From Tannerellaceae bacterium (GTDB lineage: Bacteria > Bacteroidota > Bacteroidia > Bacteroidales > Tannerellaceae): a stretch of 38,909 nt of DNA. A program made the translations under genes and the position numbers. Location of the stretch: the NCBI GenBank assembly GCA_021203545.1, contig JAJQAZ010000091.1, positions 1 to 38,909 of the forward strand, read 5' to 3'. The notes under the pieces were generated by a model, which saw only the letters and a list, made by a program, of their open reading frames with translations, made no database searches and had not been told where the DNA came from. Of the stretch, positions 1-8,437 are shown piece after piece (within the stretch, counting starts at the first letter, position 1; each line of letters starts with the position of its first letter).

Positions 1-38
1 TCTTTTTATATTTGCTCTGATAAAAGAATAAATAAAAC

Positions 39-1268
39 ATGATGAAACAATATTCCTACCTTTTCTTATTTCTACTTCTATTTTCCCCGGTTTATACATT
101 TTCTAAAAACGAAAAAGATGCAACCGACCGGGAATATTGGGTAGAGCAAGCGTATAAAATGGCAGAACCCGTACTACGGAATATGAGTAAAGGAGAACTT
201 AAAAAGAATATGCAGGTAGAAGTTAGTCCGGCCTGGAACCGGGGCAGCTACGATGTAACTTATATGGAATGTTTCGGACGGTTAATGGCCGGTATTGCTC
301 CCTGGCTTGCTCTTCCCGACGATCATACTCCGGAAGGAGAAAAACGGAAACAACTGCGCGAATGGGCACTAAAAAGTTACGCTCACGCAGTCGATCCGGA
401 TAGTCCTGATTATCTGCTTTGGCGTAAAGAAGGACAACCGTTGGTAGATGCCGCTTTTCTGGCTAATAGCTTCCTACGGGCACCCCAACAGTTATGGGAA
501 CCTTTGGACGAAATAACCAAACAAAGATATATAGAAGAGTTTACATTGCTTCGTCGGGTAAACCCTCCCTACACGAACTGGCTATTGTTTTCGGCCATTA
601 TTGAAACCTTTCTGATGACTGCTGGTGCTCCCTATGATGCATTTCGCATTCAAACAGCTTTGCGTAAAATAGACGAATGGTACGTGGGTGACGGCTGGTA
701 TTCAGATGGCGAGCATTTCGCATTCGACTATTATAATAGTTTTGTAATACAACCTATGTATGTTGAAATCCTGCAGGAGTTAGTAAAACACAACCGGCTG
801 GCATCTGCCGGACAATTGGAAACCGCCACCAAACGAATGCAACGGTATAGTATTATTCTGGAACGGTTTATATCTCCGGAAGGTACATTTCCTGTTTTTG
901 GCCGCTCCATGACATACCGCATGGGGGTATTCCAACCCCTTTGTTTATTGGCATGGCAAAAAAATTTACCGTCCGGAATTACTGAAGGGCAGGTAAGAGC
1001 AGCCCTGACAACAGTTATGAAACGAATGTTTTCGCAGCAAGGGAATTACAACGAGAATGGTTACCTGCAACTGGGATTTGCCTGGCATCAAACAGAGTTA
1101 GCCGATCCGTATACGAATAACGGAAGTTTATATCTTACTTCTGTTGTATTTTTGCCGTTGGGTCTCCCGGCAGAAGATACTTTCTGGACTTCGCCGGCAC
1201 AGGAATGGACAAATCTGAAAGGATGGAACGGCGAAAACATACAAAAAGACCGTGCTGCCCCCTACTAA
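39..1268 (+). CDS. DUF2264 family secreted protein
   Basis: A 409-residue protein with an N-terminal hydrophobic segment (about residues 5-21) that looks like a Sec signal peptide, so it probably acts in the periplasm or at the cell surface. The body matches what I know of the DUF2264 family (all-helical toroid proteins, found near polysaccharide-degradation genes). It has aromatic-rich stretches such as WNRGSYDVTYMECFGR near residue 66 and DGWYSDGEHFAFDYYNSFV near residue 216. No catalytic residue can be assigned, and the substrate is unknown. The gene is complete with a normal length for the family. It lies 143 bp upstream of pstS, and the regulatory palindromes of the pst-like operon lie in that gap. 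I see no functional link between the two. Confidence 0.85.
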   Translation: MMKQYSYLFLFLLLFSPVYTFSKNEKDATDREYWVEQAYKMAEPVLRNMSKGELKKNMQVEVSPAWNRGSYDVTYMECFGRLMAGIAPWLALPDDHTPEGEKRKQLREWALKSYAHAVDPDSPDYLLWRKEGQPLVDAAFLANSFLRAPQQLWEPLDEITKQRYIEEFTLLRRVNPPYTNWLLFSAIIETFLMTAGAPYDAFRIQTALRKIDEWYVGDGWYSDGEHFAFDYYNSFVIQPMYVEILQELVKHNRLASAGQLETATKRMQRYSIILERFISPEGTFPVFGRSMTYRMGVFQPLCLLAWQKNLPSGITEGQVRAALTTVMKRMFSQQGNYNENGYLQLGFAWHQTELADPYTNNGSLYLTSVVFLPLGLPAEDTFWTSPAQEWTNLKGWNGENIQKDRAAPY

Positions 1269-1290
1269 GTGATATATCATTCCTACAGAT

Positions 1291-1359
1291 TACCAAATAG
1301 TTGGTAGATAAATGCCGCATAATGGGTATTTCGCTATTGATATGGCTCTACTACCTTTG
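1291..1359 (+). promoter_or_regulatory. pst-like operon promoter with tandem palindromes
   Basis: A perfect palindrome TACCAAATAGTTGGTA lies at 1291-1306 (TACCA-N6-TGGTA). A weaker copy, TGCCGCATAATGGGTA, lies at 1313-1328. A Bacteroidetes -7 element TACCTTTG (pattern TAnnTTTG) lies at 1352-1359. The palindrome centres are 53.5 and 31.5 bp upstream of the first base of the -7 element. Nearly the same spacing is seen at the hem-cys and porin promoters. The position suits an activator. No clear -33 element is visible, which also suits activation. The binding protein is inferred. Confidence 0.6.
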
Positions 1360-1411
1360 CCTGTATCAAATTGAAAACGAATTTAATCCATTCAACTAAT
1401 AAAAAAGAACG

Positions 1412-2380
1412 ATGAAAAATTTAAAAACATCGGGAATAGCAAAGTTCCTTCTTGCATTTATCGCGGCGGCATTTCTGCTACAAAGTACAACTGTTAAAGC
1501 CCAGAACAAAGAGTTATCCGGCGAAATATCCCTTTCAGGGGCATTTGCGCTCTATCCTATGGCTGTAAAATGGGCAGACGAATTCCGTAAAATACATCCT
1601 AATGTACGGATTGATGTATCCGGAGGTGGTGCCGGAAAAGGGATGACCGATGCACTGGCAAAGGTGGTTGACCTCGGAATGGTATCCCGCGAAATATATG
1701 AAGAAGAAATCAACAAAGGTGCCGTTGCCTTTGGTGTGGTAAAAGACGCGGTAGTTCCGACAATTAATTCGGCCAATCCTCTTTATAACGAGTTAAAGAA
1801 AAAAGGAATCACCAAAGAAGTAGCTGCCAGGTTATGGAACAACGAAATTAAAACCTGGGGCGAAGTATTGGGCACAAACAGCAAAGTACCGGTGCATGTT
1901 TTCACCCGTTCGGATGCCTGTGGAGCAGCTGAAACATGGGCAGCCTGGTTTCATAAAAAACAGGAAGACCTGGGTGGTACAGGTGTATTTGGTGATCCGG
2001 GTATCGCTGCTGCCGTTCAACGTGACAAAGTAGGTATCGGTATGAATAACATCGGTTATGTATATGATCAGAAAACCAAACAACCATACGACGGACTGGC
2101 TGTATTACCTCTTGACATCAATGGAGACGGCAAAATTACCCCCGACGAAGACTTCTATGGCGATATCAACTCGCTAACAAAGGCTATTTCAGACGGCGTT
2201 TTCCCATCGCCTCCTTCACGCGATCTTTATCTGGTATCAAACGGATTACCTAAAAGTGAAGTAGTAAAAGCATTCATCCGTTATATCCTTACTGACGGGC
2301 AAAAGTTTGTGAATGAAGTAGGATACGTAGCACTGTCTGAAGAAACAATTAAAGAACAACTCCAATGGCTGGACAAATAA
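1412..2380 (+). CDS. pstS: PstS-like periplasmic oxyanion-binding protein
   Basis: A 322-residue solute-binding protein with a signal peptide (residues 1-30, hydrophobic core about 11-24, likely cut before Gln31). It is a PstS-type type II periplasmic binding protein: LSGAFALYPM near 41, SGGGAGKGMTDAL at 70-82, and TRSDACGAAETWAAWF at 165-180, where phosphate-specific PstS proteins usually have an R-x-D-G-S-G-T loop. The Ala-Cys-Gly-Ala version makes the ligand uncertain. Residues 235-246 (DINGDGKITPDE) form a textbook EF-hand calcium loop. It is the first gene of an operon with pstC, whose start overlaps its end by 16 bp. The promoter design shared with the sulfate-reduction operon makes sulfate a possible ligand. 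The family assignment is firm; the ligand is not. Confidence 0.85.
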   Translation: MKNLKTSGIAKFLLAFIAAAFLLQSTTVKAQNKELSGEISLSGAFALYPMAVKWADEFRKIHPNVRIDVSGGGAGKGMTDALAKVVDLGMVSREIYEEEINKGAVAFGVVKDAVVPTINSANPLYNELKKKGITKEVAARLWNNEIKTWGEVLGTNSKVPVHVFTRSDACGAAETWAAWFHKKQEDLGGTGVFGDPGIAAAVQRDKVGIGMNNIGYVYDQKTKQPYDGLAVLPLDINGDGKITPDEDFYGDINSLTKAISDGVFPSPPSRDLYLVSNGLPKSEVVKAFIRYILTDGQKFVNEVGYVALSEETIKEQLQWLDK

Positions 2381-3276
2381 GCAGAATCCGTCTGTTTAAA
2401 GATAAATCAGCACACATATTCATGATCGGACTAACAACAATCTCATTGTTAGTCCTGGTCCTTATGGGTGTTGGCTTATGGTACAAATCACGGGATGTAG
2501 TGGCTGCTAATTCAATCTGGGAACTGTTATCATCTTCCGTATGGAAGCCCAACGAAGGTAAATTCGGATTTCTTCCTTACATCATAGGAACAGTAAGTAT
2601 TACCGCATTGAGTGTAATTATTGCTTTACCTATCTCTTTATTAACAGCTATTTTCCTGACAGAAAATGCCCGTCCGTGGATAAAACGTTTTATATTCCCC
2701 GTCCTGGACATTCTGGCAGGTATACCTTCTGTAATATACGGAGTTTGGGGTACATTGATCATCGTACCCTTTATCGCAGATAGATTAGGACCTCATTTTG
2801 TAGAATACACCAGTGGTTATTCAGTGCTGGCCGGTGGTATAGTGATGGGTATCATGATTCTCCCCTTGCTCGTAAGCCTTTTTGTCGAGATATTTTCCGT
2901 TATCCCGAACGATCTGCGCGATGCCGCCTACTCACTGGGAGCAACCAAATGGCAGACTTCACAAAAAATAATCCTGCGTAAAGCAGCACCCGGTATCATT
3001 GCAGCCGTTGTACTGGCTGTTTCCCGTGCATTAGGCGAAACAATTGCTATATTAATGGTATGTGGTAACGTAGCTATTATACCGGAAAACCTTTTCGACA
3101 GTTGTTATCCCCTTCCGGCACTGATTGCAAACAATTACGGAGAAATGTTATCCATACCTATTTATGAATCGGCTCTGATGTTTGCCACATTCATCTTATT
3201 CTTCGTAATCCTGCTATTCAACGCCGGCTCACGGATCTTACTGCAACGGGTAGAAAAACAATATAAATTACAATAA
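2365..3276 (+). CDS. pstC: PstC-like ABC transporter permease
   Basis: A 303-residue integral membrane protein with about six hydrophobic spans, and one of the two permeases of a PstSCAB importer. The EAA loop that docks on the ATPase is visible as DAAYSLGATKWQTSQKIILR, followed by KAAPGI. The motif AGIPSVIYGVWG in the middle is typical of PstC/PstA. The ATG lies inside the last codons of pstS, so translation is probably coupled. The next gene, pstA, is separated from it by a 183-bp repeat, which is unusual inside this operon type. Confidence 0.9.
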   Translation: MAGQISRIRLFKDKSAHIFMIGLTTISLLVLVLMGVGLWYKSRDVVAANSIWELLSSSVWKPNEGKFGFLPYIIGTVSITALSVIIALPISLLTAIFLTENARPWIKRFIFPVLDILAGIPSVIYGVWGTLIIVPFIADRLGPHFVEYTSGYSVLAGGIVMGIMILPLLVSLFVEIFSVIPNDLRDAAYSLGATKWQTSQKIILRKAAPGIIAAVVLAVSRALGETIAILMVCGNVAIIPENLFDSCYPLPALIANNYGEMLSIPIYESALMFATFILFFVILLFNAGSRILLQRVEKQYKLQ

Positions 3277-3459
3277 AAGTAGTCAAGAAGTCAACGTTCG
3301 TTACACTCACTGGAAGTTATCAGCCACTAAAGTGGCTTAGTAGTCAAGGAGAAAAATAAATAATTAAAATATTTCTACTTAACTACTAATGAGCGAAGCA
3401 AATGATAACTACTAACGAACAAAGTGAGTGATAACTACTTAACTACTATTAATAAAAAT
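3277..3459. repeat. Intergenic repeat of AGTAGTTATC family
   Basis: This AT-rich spacer inside the pst-like operon is made of variants of AGTAGTTATC joined to short GC-richer blocks such as CGTTCGTTACACTCACTG, in both orientations, so it can fold on itself. The same family fills 23216-23426 on either side of a similar AAGTAGAAATAT core. A GTG in frame with pstA at 3424 lies in the repeat and is not taken as the start. There is no gene here. Confidence 0.75.
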
Positions 3460-4305
3460 ATGAAAGCAAAATTTATACAGGAAAAGTTCTTTAATCTGCT
3501 GATGCTTCTATCAACATGTATTGTAGTAGCATTCTTAGGGAGCATTTTATGGACAATTATCAAATACGGGATACCTTCCCTTAGCTGGGAAATGGTAAGC
3601 AGTCTGCCTGCCGGAGGTTTCTATCTGGGTGGAGAAGGTGGTGTCTTAAATGCGATTGTAGGTTCGCTGTATATTGTAGGCGCTTCTACTATACTGGGAT
3701 TACTAATCAGTATACCGATTGTATTCTATACAAACATTTACCTGAAAAAGAATTCAAAAATCGCCTATTTTGTCCGGTTATGTTTTGATGTCCTCTATGG
3801 TATTCCTTCTATCGTATACGGTGCATTTGGTTTTGCCATTATGATCGCCATGGGATTGCGTACATCCCTACTGGGAGGAATTATCGTAATTACACTATTA
3901 ATTATACCTATCATGGTACGGTCTATGGATGAAGTAGCGTCTCAAATATCAAAAGATTTGCTGGATGCAACCTTCTCATTGGGTGCCACCCGCTGGGAAA
4001 CCATCAAAGTTGTACTTTACCAGATCGCACCGGGTATTGCAACCGCAACCCTACTCTCTATCGGACGTGCCATAGGTGATGCTGCAGGCGTTATGTTTAC
4101 CGCCGGATTTACAGACAGTATACCCACATCGTTGGGACAACCGGCCGCAACCCTGCCATTATCAATCTTCTTCCAGTTAAGCAGCCCTTCACCGGAAGTA
4201 CGCGACAGAGCCTATGCATCCGCCCTGTTACTCACACTGATCGTATTAGTGCTAAGTTTAGCCGGACGCATGATCATGAGATATTTTTCTAAAAACAAAA
4301 TTTAA
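3460..4305 (+). CDS. pstA: PstA-like ABC transporter permease
   Basis: A 281-residue membrane protein and the second permease of the importer. It has about six hydrophobic spans, the family motif YGIPSIVYGAFGFAI, and the EAA docking loop DATFSLGATRWETIKVVLYQ followed by IAPGI. The SIGRAIGDAAGVMFTAGF segment matches the conserved PstA region with charged residues in the membrane path. The ATG at 3460 is preferred because an in-frame upstream GTG at 3424 lies inside a repeat and adds 12 residues that do not look like PstA. pstB follows 11 bp downstream. Confidence 0.9.
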   Translation: MKAKFIQEKFFNLLMLLSTCIVVAFLGSILWTIIKYGIPSLSWEMVSSLPAGGFYLGGEGGVLNAIVGSLYIVGASTILGLLISIPIVFYTNIYLKKNSKIAYFVRLCFDVLYGIPSIVYGAFGFAIMIAMGLRTSLLGGIIVITLLIIPIMVRSMDEVASQISKDLLDATFSLGATRWETIKVVLYQIAPGIATATLLSIGRAIGDAAGVMFTAGFTDSIPTSLGQPAATLPLSIFFQLSSPSPEVRDRAYASALLLTLIVLVLSLAGRMIMRYFSKNKI

Positions 4306-4316
4306 AAATAGAAGAT

Positions 4317-5186
4317 ATGTCTGAAGCACTCAAATTTTTCAGAAACGCTTTTGGTTATTTCTCCAAACCCGAGAATAAAAAAAATAAAATCTCCGGCAAG
4401 GACGATCCGAAAGTATTTAATCTGGCACAACGCAATCCGGATATTAAAATAAGTAATCTCAATATATATATCAACGGGAATCATATATTGAAAAATGTAA
4501 GTACCACAATCCCCGATAAAAAGATAACCTGTATCATAGGACCTTCCGGTTGTGGTAAAACAACATTACTGAAAAGTATCAATCGCCTGCTGGATAACAC
4601 ACAGGGAGTAAAAATAAACGGTACTGTGATTGTAGATGGAGAAAATATTTACGATTCAAAAACCGAAATTACTCACGTTAGGACAAAACTGGGGCTACTC
4701 TCCCAACGCCCTACTCCACTACCTATGTCAATCTATGATAACATTGCTTTTGGAGTAAAACTGCACAGTAAAACCAAAAAGAGAGAACTAAATGCTATCG
4801 TCGAAAAACAACTGAAAGCCGCCGGATTATGGGAAGAAGTTAAAAACAGGTTACATACACCGGCAGCAGCCCTTTCTATCGGACAACAACAACGGTTATG
4901 CCTGGCACGTGGTTTGGCCATACAACCACAATTTATACTGGGAGACGAAGCAACTTCGGCCCTGGATCCCATTTCAAGTAAACACATTGAAAAACTATTC
5001 ATGGAACTACGCGAACAGTATGGCATTATTCTGGTAACCCATACCCTGCGCCAGGCACTGCGTATAGCCGACCATGTAGTATTCATGTATCTGGGGGAAG
5101 TAATCGAAGAAGGCCCTGCCGAACAACTCTTTAACCATCCCAAACACGAACTCACCAAACAGTATCTGAGTGGAGAGTTTAGCTAA
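4317..5186 (+). CDS. pstB: PstB-like ABC transporter ATPase
   Basis: A 289-residue cytoplasmic ATPase that powers the PstCA permease. Visible motifs are Walker A GPSGCGKTT, a Q-loop in LLSQRPTPLPMSIYDNI, signature LSIGQQQRLCLARGLA (usual form LSGGQQQR), Walker B with ILGDEATSALDP (catalytic Glu kept; the usual Pro after it is Ala), and H-loop VTHTLRQALR. About 45 N-terminal residues precede the first strand of the ATPase fold (ISNLNIYING). They are polar and lysine-rich and longer than in the enterobacterial protein. No phoU follows, unlike in most phosphate pst operons; the downstream 298 bp hold repeats and then the hem-cys promoter. Confidence 0.9.
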   Translation: MSEALKFFRNAFGYFSKPENKKNKISGKDDPKVFNLAQRNPDIKISNLNIYINGNHILKNVSTTIPDKKITCIIGPSGCGKTTLLKSINRLLDNTQGVKINGTVIVDGENIYDSKTEITHVRTKLGLLSQRPTPLPMSIYDNIAFGVKLHSKTKKRELNAIVEKQLKAAGLWEEVKNRLHTPAAALSIGQQQRLCLARGLAIQPQFILGDEATSALDPISSKHIEKLFMELREQYGIILVTHTLRQALRIADHVVFMYLGEVIEEGPAEQLFNHPKHELTKQYLSGEFS

Positions 5187-5201
5187 GACCTCCAGATCCT
5201 A

Positions 5202-5376
5202 CCCCCCAGCCCCCTAAGGGGGGGGTGGGAACAGTTCTTTCGATACTGCCTGTTTTTTACTCTATGCGATAGTAACCTATAAATAAGTAATAATATAACA
5301 TCCTGATGATAAATCCATTAGGACGTTTCTATTTATCCACCTATCCATTCGCCCCCCCTTTAGGGGGCTGGGGGGG
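5202..5376. repeat. Inverted pair of G/C-tract palindromes
   Basis: Two near-identical GC-rich arms in opposite orientation, about 24-26 bp each, lie at 5202-5225 (CCCCCCAGCCCCCTAAGGGG and onward) and 5351-5376 (CCCTTTAGGGGGCTGGGGGG at its end). They enclose about 125 bp of AT-rich sequence. Each arm is also partly self-complementary. The layout resembles a small non-autonomous inverted-repeat element. The left arm could also end pst-like transcription, but no T-run follows it. Confidence 0.65.
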
Positions 5377-5390
5377 TGAGGTGGTGTGAG

Positions 5391-5462
5391 TCTACCATAT
5401 TTGTGGTAGACGATTTACCATGCAAATGGTATTTCCCTACCCTATCCTTCCCTCTACTTTTG
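5391..5462 (+). promoter_or_regulatory. hem-cys operon promoter with two perfect palindromes
   Basis: Two perfect palindromes stand in tandem: TCTACCATATTTGTGGTAGA at 5391-5410 and TACCATGCAAATGGTA at 5416-5431. Both fit TACCA-N6-TGGTA. A -7 element TACTTTTG (TAnnTTTG) lies at 5455-5462, 22 bp before the ATG. The palindrome centres are 54.5 and 31.5 bp upstream of the -7 element, matching the pst-like and porin promoters. The sites look like paired binding sites for an activator. The NarL/LuxR-type protein encoded at the end of this operon is the natural candidate, by inference. Confidence 0.7.
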
Positions 5463-5484
5463 TGATATCAATTAAAAACAAAAA

Positions 5485-7497
5485 ATGGAACCGGGAAAGA
5501 TACGTGTGATTAGTCGTAAAAGCCGTTTGGCTTTATTGCAGGTAGAAGAGATACTCTCTTTATTACCACCACATATTACTACGGAGAAGATAGAAATCTC
5601 TTCATGGGGCGACTCACATAAAGAGGTATCCCTACTCGAAAATCCTCCCGCTGACATTTTTACCCGTGAACTGGACGAGGCTATTTTAAATAACCGGGCA
5701 GATATTGCCATTCATTCGGCAAAAGATTTGCCATTTCCTTTACCTCAGGGGCTAACGGTTGTTGCTGTTACAGGCGGCCTGACCGGAAGCGATTCGCTGG
5801 TGAGCCGTAATCATATTCTTCTGGACAAATTACCGGAAGGAGCAAGAATCAGAACCAGTTCCCCCACACGAAAAAAAGAATTGCTCAAACTCCGTCCCGG
5901 TTTACAGGTCGTCAGTATAAGAGGGACGATAGAAGAACGGCTGGCATTGGTAGACAACCATACAATAGATGCGCTGATCGTTGCAACCTGTGCACTCGAA
6001 CGGTTAGGATTACAGGACCGGATCACACAAATACTTCCTTTTGAAACACATCCTTTACAGGGGCATCTGGCAGTAACTGCCCAGGAGGACAACAAATTCA
6101 TAAAAGAACTATTTGCCCCACTGGATAGTCGCAGGCAATACGGACAAGTCACACTGGTTGGCTTCGGTCCGGGTAATCCGGATTTGCTTACACTCGCAGG
6201 AGAAAAAGCGATAAAACAGGCTGATATTATTTTTTACGACGATCTGATCGAAAAAAATTATTTGCTTTCTTTTGAAAAAGAGTTGGTATATGTAGGCAAG
6301 CGAAGTGGCCGTCATCATGTGGAGCAGGATACAATTAACAGGATGTTACTGGAAAGTGCCAGGCATGGCAAGCAGGTTGTACGGCTGAAAGGAGGCGACC
6401 CGATGATATTTGCACACGCCGCTGAAGAAATATCTTTTCTGGAAAGCAATTTTATACAGGTACAGGTTATTCCGGGAATTACAACAGCCAGTGCCCTGGC
6501 CGCTTCAACGGGAATAAGCCTTACGCACCGGGATATTGCGTCGTCGGTCGCATTCGTACTGGGACATGGCGAAAAAGTACAAACTCCAACAGCCGATACA
6601 TTAGTATATTATATGGGAGCACGCAATAACCGGCACATAGCGAATGAACTGATTACAGCCGGACGTGCACCGCAAACACCCGTGCTTTTAGTACACAACG
6701 TGTCAGCCGCAAACCAGCAGGAATTTTATTCTACACTGGAAGAGTTGAGCCGGGAAGAAAAACAGTTCCCCACTCCACTGATCATTTTAATCGGTGAAGT
6801 TGTAAAAAAGCGGCTTTCAATCAAAAATAAAAAGAAAATCCTGTATACCGGCTCTGTTTTTCCGGAACACAAATTACGCGGGGATTACATCCATACCCCC
6901 CTTATACAAATAGATGAAGTTGACCCAAAGTCAGTTTTACCGGAATTGACCGGGAGTTTATCATCCATGAATTACCTGTTGTTTACCAGCCGGTATGCTG
7001 TCAGGTATTTCTTCCGGATTTTTCATAAAACAGGCAAAGACAGCCGGGCATTACATCATCTGAAAATTGCAGCAATAGGGAAAACAACAGCACAGGAATT
7101 GTTCAAGTATGGGATAAATGCCGATATCATTCCTACACAGGAAGATTCATACGGAGTAATCGAAGCTTTTAAAAAAGAAATACCGGGAAAGATTCTGATC
7201 CCACGTTCCGATAAAGCACTATCCATTATTCCGGAAGGTTTACAGAAAATCGGATATACTGTAAAAACAATAACGATATATCGTAACACTCAACCACCTT
7301 ATGTTACAAAGGTAGATTTAAAAAAAGTATCAGCCATTGAACTAACCTCTCCATCGGGAGTAAAACGTTTTCATAAATTATACGGAAGTTTTCCGGAAGA
7401 TAAAGAATATATATTAAAAGGAGCTATCACACAGCAGGCCTTTAATCAACTTCAAACAATAAACTCAGATGAAACGGTTCAGACAATACAGGCTTAA
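5485..7497 (+). CDS. HemC (short)-CobA-HemD fusion, siroheme pathway
   Basis: A 670-residue three-domain enzyme. Residues 1-215 resemble porphobilinogen deaminase: VISRKSRLALLQ, HSAKDLPFPLP, LPEGARIRTSS, RGTIEERL and ALERLGL. Residues 221-460 are uroporphyrinogen-III methyltransferase (CobA): VTLVGFGPGNPDLLTLAGE, YVGKRSGRHHVEQ, RLKGGDPMIFAHAAEE and PGITTASALAASTGISLTHR. Residues 470-660 are uroporphyrinogen-III synthase (HemD), with LLFTSRYAVRYFF and ELTSPSGVKRF. The fusion would take porphobilinogen to precorrin-2, the siroheme precursor needed by sulfite reductase. The HemC part stops after domain 2: the third domain, with the Cys that anchors the dipyrromethane cofactor in known HemC, is absent and not found elsewhere in the chain. 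The frame is intact. It overlaps hemB by 29 bp. No ferrochelatase for the last siroheme step is in the window. Confidence 0.85.
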   Translation: MEPGKIRVISRKSRLALLQVEEILSLLPPHITTEKIEISSWGDSHKEVSLLENPPADIFTRELDEAILNNRADIAIHSAKDLPFPLPQGLTVVAVTGGLTGSDSLVSRNHILLDKLPEGARIRTSSPTRKKELLKLRPGLQVVSIRGTIEERLALVDNHTIDALIVATCALERLGLQDRITQILPFETHPLQGHLAVTAQEDNKFIKELFAPLDSRRQYGQVTLVGFGPGNPDLLTLAGEKAIKQADIIFYDDLIEKNYLLSFEKELVYVGKRSGRHHVEQDTINRMLLESARHGKQVVRLKGGDPMIFAHAAEEISFLESNFIQVQVIPGITTASALAASTGISLTHRDIASSVAFVLGHGEKVQTPTADTLVYYMGARNNRHIANELITAGRAPQTPVLLVHNVSAANQQEFYSTLEELSREEKQFPTPLIILIGEVVKKRLSIKNKKKILYTGSVFPEHKLRGDYIHTPLIQIDEVDPKSVLPELTGSLSSMNYLLFTSRYAVRYFFRIFHKTGKDSRALHHLKIAAIGKTTAQELFKYGINADIIPTQEDSYGVIEAFKKEIPGKILIPRSDKALSIIPEGLQKIGYTVKTITIYRNTQPPYVTKVDLKKVSAIELTSPSGVKRFHKLYGSFPEDKEYILKGAITQQAFNQLQTINSDETVQTIQA

Positions 7498-8437
7498 TCA
7501 GGAAATACGCGATCAATACGCAGATGTGCACCTATCAGTAACGGACTTTATCTATCCTTATTTTATAGTAGAAGGAAAAGAAATAAAAGAAGAGATAAAG
7601 AGTATGCCGGGTGTTTTCCGCTTTTCTATTGATGTTTTACTGAATGATATCCGGGAGATTAAAAAACTGGGAATAGATAAAATACTACTTTTTGGCGTGG
7701 TAGATGAAAGTAGCAAAGATGAAAAAGGAAGCCAGGCGTATGCACCGGATTCATTAATAGTTCGCACAGTACGGGCTATAAAAAAAGAGATACCGGGAAT
7801 TACCGTTTACACCGACGTTTGTTTATGCGAATATACCAGTCACGGACATTGTGGCCTATTAAAGAACAACGATGTGGAAAACGATACAACATTGCCTCTT
7901 CTGGCAGAAATGGCCTATCAACATGCATTGGCGGGAGCCGATTTTGTAGCACCTTCATCCATGATGGATGGCCAGGTAGAAGCCATCAGGGAACGTTTGT
8001 TCCGGGCCGGACTATCTACCCGCATCCTTGCCTATTCGGCCAAATACGCCTCTTCTTTTTATGGTCCGTTCCGGGATGCTGCAAACTCTGCTCCCGCATT
8101 TGGAGATAGAAAAACCTACCAGATGGATTACCGTACCCGCAACCAGGGACTGGAAGAGATAGAAGCTGATATAGCAGAAGGAGCCGACCAGGTTATGATA
8201 AAACCAGCCATGGAATACCTGGATATCATCGCACGGGCGCAGCAACAATTCCCGGAAGTTCCCCTGGTAGCCTATCAGGTATCGGGCGAGTATGCCATGC
8301 TCAAAGCTGGGGCACAATTGGGCTATCTGGACGAAGCAGGAACATTTTATGAAAGTCTCAGCGCGATCAAACGCAGCGGAGCCGGTCAGATCATTACCTA
8401 TTACGCAAAAGAATTCGCAACAAAATGGAACGGATAA
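7469..8437 (+). CDS. hemB: Delta-aminolevulinic acid dehydratase (porphobilinogen synthase)
   Basis: A 322-residue cytoplasmic enzyme that joins two 5-aminolevulinate molecules into porphobilinogen. The zinc-binding cysteines are visible in [15 protein letters not shown], so this is the zinc-dependent type. The two active-site lysines lie in [16 protein letters not shown] and [11 protein letters not shown], and [13 protein letters not shown] near the C-terminus is also typical. Length is normal and the gene appears intact. It overlaps the end of the HemC-CobA-HemD gene by 29 bp and the start of hemL by 13 bp, which suggests translational coupling through the operon. Its product feeds the upstream fusion enzyme. 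Confidence 0.95.
   Translation: MKRFRQYRLNQEIRDQYADVHLSVTDFIYPYFIVEGKEIKEEIKSMPGVFRFSIDVLLNDIREIKKLGIDKILLFGVVDESSKDEKGSQAYAPDSLIVRTVRAIKKEIPGITVYTDVCLCEYTSHGHCGLLKNNDVENDTTLPLLAEMAYQHALAGADFVAPSSMMDGQVEAIRERLFRAGLSTRILAYSAKYASSFYGPFRDAANSAPAFGDRKTYQMDYRTRNQGLEEIEADIAEGADQVMIKPAMEYLDIIARAQQQFPEVPLVAYQVSGEYAMLKAGAQLGYLDEAGTFYESLSAIKRSGAGQIITYYAKEFATKWNG

Noticed and set aside
1291-1328. Pho box upstream of pstS
   Set aside because: The sites are inverted repeats TACCA-N6-TGGTA, not direct heptamer repeats of PhoB type, and occur also before sulfate-reduction genes.
3424-3459. GTG start 12 codons upstream of the chosen pstA start
   Set aside because: These codons lie in an intergenic repeat and give a polar leader not seen in PstA.
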